Shown: positions 35,505-45,400 of the stretch, one piece after another | Layout: each line of letters opens with the position of its first letter | How positions within the stretch are numbered: position 1 is the first letter of the stretch | Origin: Apostichopus japonicus | Lineage: Eukaryota; Echinodermata; Holothuroidea; Aspidochirotida; Stichopodidae | Assembly: GCF_037975245.1 (NCBI RefSeq) | Contig: NC_092564.1 | Coordinates: 9,833,984 to 9,897,983, forward strand | Reading direction: 5' to 3' | Length of the DNA stretch: 64,000 bases | Program-made: the position numbers and the translations under genes | Notes under the pieces: generated by a model | The model's input: the letters and a program-made list of their open reading frames with translations, nothing else | What the model was told of the DNA's origin: nothing | Database searches by the model: none

Positions 35505-36194
35505 TGATATATGAGGGTTAGTGTAGGGTCATGCGAGGTTCCCAGAATTACATTCTTGTAGGGGACATGGTCATGGATTTGCAAGTTAAAACTCAGAACA
35601 GAATATGGAAGATGAACGCAGGAAAAACAATAGTCTCAACTTGTGTTAGAACACAGGTGAGGGTTATCTGGTTCCCTCGTAAAACAAAGTGAAGAGGAAA
35701 AGGAATTCCAAAGATAACACACGCTTCTCTCCTGAACAACTTATTTACGTAACAAAGAGAAATATTTACACCCCTATCTGAGAATTCCTCCTACATTAGC
35801 ATCAGTTATAGATCAACTGAGGTCTTAATAGGAATCTTGTTATAAATCTTGGTAGAGTTTGGCAAAACCTTAAACAATTTGCTTTAAAAGAAGCTTCATG
35901 TGTATTTGTATGATACTGTCTCCATTGTCCAATCAATTGAGTTCAATTGTCTTCACAGGTCAATATTTTGTCAATTTTTTTAAGGCCACTAACATGGGAG
36001 TGACTGCACACCCAATTGCTAATGTAATCAGTAAAATTTGTTTGATTTTGGAGAATGAAATTTACTCTCAGTGGCGTAGGAAGGTACTTTTGAGTGGGGG
36101 GCTGAAGACTGATGGCCTGCCTGGGGGAGGTGTCTTTGTCAGGGTGTGTGGAGTGTTCATCTGTATTAATTATTGATTTCTGCTGTTTCTTTAG
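35505..36194. other. Stretch between the transposon nest and the first Atos coding exon
   Basis: AT-rich. It probably contains the end of a 5' intron of the Atos gene, because the first coding exon is preceded by a good acceptor (pyrimidine tract and TTTAG at 36,194). The non-coding first exon and promoter were not identified; they could lie here or upstream of the nest. Confidence 0.4.
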
Positions 36195-36415
36195 GTATTT
36201 CTAATGAGGTGATGGGAGCGGAAGGATCGGCAGCAGCTTGTGGAAATCTGAGTGCTCCCGATATGGATCCAGCGGATCTCTTCGTCGATCTAGGCATGCT
36301 GGTCTTGGAGAGTCGTAAGCCTCACCCTTCTGCCAAAGGACGGATTGAAAGTCCTCATTGTCCAGTGTCCAGCTGCAGGAAGAATTATCACGTCTGTACA
36401 AGGGAAGATCCTCAG
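36195..36415 (+). CDS. ATOSA: Atos exon 1 of the coding region
   Basis: The acceptor TTCTTTAG lies just before 36,195. The first 17 bases are 5' UTR and the ATG is at 36,212. It encodes residues 1-68, MGAEGSAAACGN to NYHVCTREDPQ, and ends CAG|GTATAT in phase 0. Starting behind an acceptor implies at least one upstream non-coding exon. Confidence 0.85.
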
Positions 36416-39400
36416 GTATATATTGAATTTTTCCTCGCAGAGGGTAACTGTCAACTGGCAATGAAGACTCAAGGAATCCTTTTAAGACGGGGGGGTGGGG
36501 GGAGGGGGAGGGGGGCATTGAGAGGTATAAATATAGAAATTATTATTGAAATTTTCCACTACACACTGTACCATGTTTGCAACAATCTTTAGAGCCATAG
36601 AAATTTTAGATGAGGATAGAGTGCTCCACCGTTCCCCCCCCCACCCCACCTCCGGACCTGCCACTGCATGGTACTGCCCTGTCATTTACTATAGGGACCA
36701 CAGGTGGGTAATCAGGACTACCACATTTGTCATTCATTGTTTCTCTCCCACATTTTTCAGTAGACCCACATGCACAACAACCTAAGATACAGTATTAAAT
36801 TTTACATTGCTTTTCGTTGGGGGTACTGGCAATAATGCTTCTGAAGCTTAATACCCCCCCCCCCATCCCGCCAGTTTACATTACCTTTATTTTCAGTTTC
36901 AATCTTGTCGACTTATCAACCTGTTTTATCATCTGATATCTTCCTTGCTGGCTGTTATAACTCGCTGACTGTAAACCACTCTAAATCGATAAATAGCTCA
37001 GTAATCGTACCTGAAATGCTAATGAATCCCTGCCAATGCCAGTCCTCAGTATTAGACTTGTAGATGAACCCTTAAACAAGCCTCTCAACATTTCATTAGT
37101 ATTTTTGTTCACCTGTCGGCTGTCTCTGAGGAGAGTGTTTCACAGACATTGATACATTATATAAACCAGAAGGATTGTTAATGTAAGTGACCCTGGAATA
37201 TTGATCGTCGCATGTTCGGCACTCCGATACGAAGGAGAGAACAAAGTGTGGATGTTGTGTATAAGTCTTAACTTAATATGCAGATGGAAAAAAACGACAA
37301 CATTTTAATGTGACCTTCTTGCATAAGCAATATGTTTTGCATTCAACATGTATGAGATAGAGTTTCAATCTACAAACAACCTGATGTAATTTAATACTAA
37401 ACCCTTCTTCGTTTCATAGTGCCAGGAAAAGGAGGCGGTTAAATCCTATATTCAGTTCCTCTGTCGCAATGCCATACCAATGTCCATAGAGGTGATGCTG
37501 TTTCCAGAGTGTTGCTACCAAAACCATAATAGAGTGGAGATTGGTGCCACATCAGAGGCAGGATGGCATGCAGATCAATCAGGTTCGGTTGCAGAGGCAA
37601 ACTACCATCTGCTGGAACAATGGATCGTACAGTTACTACCAAAGAGGTACCGTAACTGTTATATAGTCCAGTCCTCATCCCATCAAACTGAAGTGCAGAA
37701 CTTAATGTCCAGTTGCCGTCTAACGACCTTCAAATGTACTGACCTTCAAAATGTACTTTCAGGATAGGCGTTTCACTGCCCTTTCCTCCAACTTCCCCTT
37801 GCTCTATCCTCAACTTCCTTTCTCTGATTTAAACAAGGTCTGAGGTACTGAAAGAAAAAAGAAAAAGCTGCCACATAGGAGTTCAACAAACTTAATCGAC
37901 CTGTGTGTGGTTTTACAATTTCTTACGATGGGGGTGAGGTAGGAGTATGCAGGAGACACCGTACCCCTTCACCCCTCCACCTCCTTGTACCAGTTCTAGG
38001 GACATTAAATAGCCTAACTGCTCTTGGTTCTGTCCATTCTTACAATCCATAACTTGTTGTAGACATTTCACCGACATTTGCCAATTTAACGTGCAAAAAA
38101 TTAATCACCAGGACGTTCAATATTTGCGGTGATATATTGATGTTGTTGTTGTTGTTTACTTTCCTGCTTCAGGTTCCCAGATGGACTTGCAGAACCATAT
38201 TTACTCTTGCAGGCCGTGAGGTCCTTCCTGTGCTTCTCACAGATCAGCTCCTGGTTGAGTAACACCATGGGGCGATCACCAGAGACAATAGTCTACAGGT
38301 GAGATTATAAGGAATCTTGGATTGCCTGCACCAGCTCTTTCTGGCTCCTTAGTTACTTTCAAGAGAGATAGAAAAATGTTGTTCAATAAATAGCAAATAT
38401 TGTAACAAACCTTGTCAAAAACTGAATAATCATTCATCGCAAGAAAAAAGGATCCTTACCATACTGTACAGTAGTTCTTAAGGGCTGACTGTTACTTTCC
38501 ATCGATAGAATATTCTTAGATGCGAATGGGCCCACATGTAGCCTGTCGGCGATATGCGGCATGCTCATGCAATTTTCTGTGGCCTGCAGAACACTGAGAT
38601 ATTGGAGTAAATTTTTCATCGAACCATAAATTTATTGAAATAATGAATTCACTGAATGACTAAAAATGGGAAAAAACATTGAAAAATAACAGATTGTGTA
38701 CATATGGCAGACTTGTAAAAGCATAATCCAACATAACTGATAAATAATAGTAGAAGGTTCTGATCTTTTAGTTTTGTCTACCCTTTTTCCATGGGAGTTG
38801 GTAGATCCTTAGTTGTTGCGACCCACGGATTAGGTACAAAATTTTGCTGTGACTCACAAGATCAATTTCTATGTGCTCATACCTGGATCAAAAATATTCC
38901 ATGTTTATGAATAAAATAATATGCGATAACAATTCAAACAGGGAATAATGATTTTTCATGAGAAGTCAATCTTCTCTTCAACGTTCTTACTGACTGCGTT
39001 CAACACACAGAAATAGATAAACACAGTCCCTGTGATGTAAATTAAACTGGAAAATGGTGACAAATTTTCGGTTTTCATGGATTAAAGTCTCTTAGGATAA
39101 ACTGACATCATAATTGTTAGATGGCGGTGAGAACGACCTTTGATCCTTCGGACAAACGTATAAAGCCCCATAATATTATGTCCGTTAATTTCCAAGAAGT
39201 GACAAACACACTTGTGAGTCAAGTCTACCTTATTGAAAACAAGTTGAGGAAGTCTCAAAATGGTTATTAAAGTCATGTAAAATATGTATTGTCTTAGTAA
39301 AGCATTTGCATAACTTGTAATTAATAGCTAATTCCATACTGGCAGTTTGAAGACTACAAATAAAAAGAATGAGACCAAAAAAAGAAGAAAATAAAAGTTT

Positions 39401-42400
39401 TTCTTGGTTTCCGCAGTTTTATTGCACAGAAGGTATATACTTTCTTTCTCTTCTTAGAAAGGTTCAATTTTTTTATTTTTTTATTTTTTTTATTTTTTTT
39501 AGTGTTTTCATCAATTTAAGTTTTAATATTTTCATTGTTTTTATTTCTTTTCCTTGTTCATTTCGTATTAATTAAAGTTACTAATATTTTCATTGTTTTC
39601 ATTTTTTGCTCATGCAGAGTTTGTGCACCAGGGGAAGGCTTTGGGGCTAATTTTGAGGTGGAACCAGAGGTGCACACATTTCCTGTAATCAATATCACAA
39701 AGACAACTTCCATAAAAGTGTCGGTCGCGTACCCACCACGCCAGGATTACATCCCAACGATACCATGCAGTATTGACCACAGTGAGATCAGCAAACTGGC
39801 CATTGCCCAGAAGGGCCTCTTGTCCAGACTAGAAAAGAGGGAGAGAGATTTCTGCGAGAGGAGACGAGGAGGCCGCCACACAAAACCAGTCGATTCACAA
39901 TCTTCAAGTTCCGACGAGGGTTCTCTGGAAGAGAGAGCAGGAGCCAAATCAAAGAAAAACCCAAAGTTTCATAGACCAAAAGTGCCTGAACATCTCAAAG
40001 AGGAGCCCGATCTAGAGGTCTTTGAGAGATCTGTCAATGTTTCTAATTACTCCGGAGAGGAGATGCCAACGCTTAATTTGAGATACGAGCTTACTCCGAA
40101 GCAATACTACCCATTCCTAAATTCTTCGGACACCAGTCCACCACCCCCCTCGCAATCCAAGACGGACCAGGCATCACTCTCTCTTTGTCCATCCTCTAAA
40201 TCTTGGGAGCAATCTCTCGCAGACTTGGAGGTCAAGTACTCTTGTCTGAATCTCGACGACATACCGAGCACAGAGTGCTCCTCGTTCGAACAGGAGCAGG
40301 TGAAGTTTGACCCTCAAAAGGAGGTCTTTGAACTCCATAAGGTGAAACAGAGATCCAAATTCCAGGATAGCCGAGATGGGGAGGAGGAGGTAGAGGAGAG
40401 CCGAGATGAGGGAATCGTCTTCACCGCTCATCACGACAGTTTAGAGAACTTTGGCAGTCACGAGTTTGAGAGTGATTATTGGGAACAAAATGCCGATTTC
40501 AGTCCTATGCCTTTGGATCATAGGATACGAACGGTTTCAGATAGCGTAACCTGTTCACCAAATGTACGACATCAAGATGATTTTGTCACTCCTTTTACCA
40601 GAAATGTGCAATCCTTGCTATCCTCGGAAATAACTTGTAAGCCGATAAGTAGCTCACGATTATTCGGTGAAGACCTAGACAACGTAGATGACGAGGCCAG
40701 CTTTCAGAATGGTAGAGTTCCATCCTCTCAGAGATCTTCCCAACTGTGCGAGACGAGAGAAAATATATCAAGGTCTCAGCAAGTTATAGGAAGCTCTCCC
40801 AAGCCAGGCTTACTAAAGAATGTGCTCTCCAAGTCGGCACGTGATGTTCCAAACAAGGTGAGAAACAGTCGGGTCGAGGGTCGGGTCGAGGGTCGGGTCG
40901 AGGGTCAGGTCGGGCCGATGGGACAATTATGTCTAATGAAGAAGAAAACACATTACTCATTATCATGTATATTCCAAGACATTGTAATTGACCTTGGTCC
41001 TGGAGTTGTTGCCAAGCCTGGTCAGAGATTGATAGTTAAAAGTGTTGCTTTATCTACTACACATTGTGATGATTAAAAAAAATTATTACTACAAATATTT
41101 CGTGAATTTTATTGATTGATAAAAAAAAGGAACAAAATCTAAACATTCTAGTGACATTTATATTCAATTGCTACCATCTTCTTACCATCAGGGAACAATT
41201 AATCTGGTATAACATCGCAAAAGGTTATGCAAACTGTGCATGCTGCTACAGTATACAAGTGTAAAAACACAGTACGTTTTGAATGCAGGAACCATATCAT
41301 TTTATGAGAGACATAATTTTCATAGCCTTCAAAATGTATTTGCAAAATTTTGACTCGAAAATTGTTTCCCTGATCACTTTCAAGGTATTGATAGTTAAAG
41401 CTGTTAACGTTTTATGCCACAAGTGAACTTGCAGCAATAATTGTTACAATTTGTGTGTTTTTTTATCTAGATCTCCTCTTTTTATGGTAATCAACAGGGT
41501 AAAGAAATAACCAAAACATCTGCAATCTACACCCCAAAGAAACCACGGAAGACCTCCGATTATTCAGGAGCTTACATCTTCAACCCATCTACTGGCTTAC
41601 CTATCAACTCTAGTCCTGTGAGTAAAAATGCTGACTATTAAATGGCTACAAAAATGATTCAAGTGTGAGAAAATTTGGAAATTTTAAGTTTGATCATAAT
41701 TGTATCGAAGTCGGAATCGAGGTGACGATCCAAGCATCAGAAATTACCTGTGATACAATATTTTTTATGTACGATAAATTATGAAAATGTAAGCCGTGTA
41801 ACATCCATACCATGCACAGTTCTAAGTGCATCTTGCGTGTATATTATAAGATCTGTTTTGAATTTGTACATACATGGATTGGTATTCTACATCTTGTAAA
41901 TATTATCCAGCTTATGGCCCCCTCCCTCCATTCCCCCTCCATCTGCCCCCCCCCCTTCCCTCCGTTCCCATTCTGATTGATATTAGGTTCTCATTATGTT
42001 CTGCTATCTTCTAATTACCAATCCTCTGTGCGAAGTTTTTGCCTTAATTTGCTTCTTCAAACATATATGCCACTTTGCAAACTAATATTAGTTATCTTTC
42101 CATACGGGTCAATTACCCATTAACAAATTCATCCAATTTTCTTGTAATTTGACTGTAGGATGGTTAGTCATAACGTTTTGCACAAATGGAATTATTTTAT
42201 TCGGCTTTTGGCTGTATTATATTAAAAGCAGCTAGCTTGGGTTGGGGGGGGGGGACCTGTGAGACTGACAAACTGGAGGGGTTGAGGTATCATATGATGG
42301 TCTTCCTTTGCCAACTCAAGGAGACCTATTGTTTGGCTTGGATGGTATCGTTAAAATTCTGCAAAGGTGCTATGATCTTGTTGGTACTTTGATATGTATC

Positions 42401-45400
42401 GTTATCCAAGTGCACGTAATGGTAATTATTGTGGAAGGTAACTTGCACATAAAATGTTGTAAAATTCTCTTCTAAATATGTAATCTTCCTTTTGTAACAG
42501 GCCCTGTTGAGGAAAGCACAGACCACTGCTGACTGTACTTCTCTACTGCCATCTCTGGGTCCAATGAAAAGGTCTGTTGGAAACATATTTTACAAACTTG
42601 CTGGACTGTCGGTCCATATTACTGTATCATACATATCCTCCAATGGAGATGTGTGATCCCAGGTTGAACACATCAATGATCGTACCAATGTAAAATGTGC
42701 TTGATCCCAAATGCAAAAATGCTATTATGTGTTGTCTAAAAAGTACCTGTAGTTTCAAAGTTATGGAAAAAATTAAATAGAGTGCTCTTTTGTAGATAAC
42801 TATCCAAATACTTTAATTTGTGAAACCGTTGTAAGGAAAGTTTCATGGTAACTTGTTTTTTAAGTTTACCCCCACACATCAAATTGGCTTGTCTCACTCA
42901 GAAGTTTGTTCATCCCCTGTCCCCTCCCCCTCCCTCCTTCCCTCACTCCCAGATTGATCTTCTTACACACCCCTGCCCAATCCTGATTAGCAAATTGTAG
43001 GAAGTGATGTTATTGTCAATATTGGGTACTACTCCCCTTTCATCAACCCTCATGTCCTATGTTGATCACTACAGTACCAGTCTGACGCACGCTACAAATT
43101 AAGACAAAGCCGTCTAATAGCGACTTGTCTGCTTAAAGGTGGTCTTTTGCCTTTTCACCCCCAAGATCATATTGCAAAAACTTTGTAATTATAAATCTTT
43201 CTTTCCTAGTGCTCATATTTTTCATGATATCATATCTCACAGGCATCATATGTACTCAGTACATTGATAATTTGTTTTGAATGCATTGTGCATTCCTTGA
43301 AATGCCTGTAAGATATTTCTGTTGAATGAATCCTTCGGTGAGGGGAATATTAGAAACAGTTAGTGAGACCATGTGGTTAGGTAGCAAGTTGACAAAATAA
43401 AATTGATTAATTTTTTGGCTGTTGTTATTATTTTTTGTTTTTTTATGTACCCCCTTGCAGTTCCCCATCATGCAATAATTTGGAACAGCCCATGTCAACC
43501 CTCAGCCAGGCAACAAGAGTGCTAAGTACCAGTGCACCTGCAGCAACCAGCTGTCTATTGGGAAACTTTGAGGTGAGTCTCCTAATTCAAAGACCATGAT
43601 ACTCAGGAATTTGTCTTAAACACTGCATTTTGCATGGAACTCTGCCATAGTATTGTGGTACCATACTCGGTCATTAGAGGAAAGAACAAGGTCCTTGGAA
43701 ACATTACTTGTGACTTCATTCCTCAAAAAAAAAAAATGCACTAAAAATCGTAGGCATGAACTTAAGAGATTTCCCAGTAAGACAAAGTTCATCGGGATTA
43801 ACTATTTAGGACACAAAGTTTTGGGGGCATTTGATTAAAATTTCGATAATTTTGTCATACGGAGCAATCAAACAATTTTAATCACAAAGATATCTCAGAA
43901 TGAGGGTCATCTAACTACGAGTGTGATACAGGGATTGAAAACAATCCGATGCTTCGGCCTTTATATGCCAGAACTTGCTTAAGCAACACTGGGGAGAAGC
44001 AAAAAGCAAGTCTTAGATCTTTGTGGTGCTTGGTTGTTTTGTTAGCATTTTACAAATAAATTTTGATGATAGTGTCTTGAAAAACAGCTCGGTTCTGTCT
44101 CTGGATGCTTCCTTTAAAAGTCATCAATATTTACCTCACCATATGAATCCTGGTTTTGTTTCATTCTGTGCCAGTGGGTGTTCCTCACTAGTCACTACTG
44201 TAATAATGGGGAAGACAGTTGAGTTTGTAAACAAGTCCCATCTTTTAATCATTGCCAGTGTTTTTTCCTTTCGCTCGGCAGGGATTTTCCCGATTGGAGT
44301 CATAAACGACTGGAGTCAACTTTTATAAGTATCTCTCTGGGGAAGAATGTAGTGACAAAACCTGTTCACATCACTTCTTTTTAGAAATTAAAGTAACTCG
44401 AATCACGACTCGTTACAACATCGATATAAAATCTGATAGTTATTCAAATTCATATTTCATCAAAACTCTTTACTTTCATCCTCAAGGGTATTTCATTGTA
44501 AACTCTGTAAAGGAAAGCATTTTCTTACAGCAGGTATACTGTTGGCTACTTGATAACACTCCTGGTTGACTGGGAATAACTTAATGGTTAGGGTCATCCA
44601 TAGAGGGTAGCCTTGAGAACTTCCTAGTATTTCAACAACCTGGTGCAAACACTGACGACCTTCAAATGCAATCAATGCTTTCTTAGTCGTAAAACGCTGC
44701 TTCCCTCTATCCTATTGCAGGAATCTGTTCTCAATGGTCGTCTGGAACCCCTGGGAACCCTGGGAGGATTCACAGCCGAGATTGGAGCCAGCGGTTCTTT
44801 CTGTCCAAAACACGTGACGTATCCAGTCACGGTTTACTTCTTTAGCGTTGCTGATGAGGACGCTCCTTCATCATACTACGTAAGTCGATAAAGTGAATTT
44901 CTTTATTCGTCGTAATCAAGAAATATGACGTATTAGTTTTACCGTTATTAATCTCACCAACAAAAGTATGCTTTGGTCACCTTGCAGATGTAACTATATT
45001 TATGAACTGCTAAAGAGGCTTTTCTCTGGTTGCCTGGAAATATCTAATGACACTGAATTATTTCCTTGGTTGTGGCCGCCAACCACAAAGCTCGCATCTG
45101 GCATTCATTTGTTTCAATTGGAAACTACAATGTCTGGTTCATTTGTTTCTCTAGGAAAAGCTTGGCTTCTTTAACCGTGGATTAGTGGAATCCTTCGGCC
45201 TTGATGTGTTATTTTTCTACTATAATGGATGTTGTGTTATTTCAGTAGGAACATATGATCATTCATTCTACAGTTGAGTGCATTCAAGTTGCTTTCAACC
45301 AGTTGAATGTTAATAGATTTTTACCAGCAGTAAAGATTTTTATATCTTGAGTTTGTTTTCCTTGTACTTCAACAGGGTCACATTAACTTAGAAAACCTTG

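Noticed and set aside
36068-36665. CAGTGGCGTAGG and GCCACTG as possible ends of a transposon around Atos exon 1
   Set aside because: Only seven bases pair as an inverted repeat, the flanks show no target duplication, and a conserved exon lies between.
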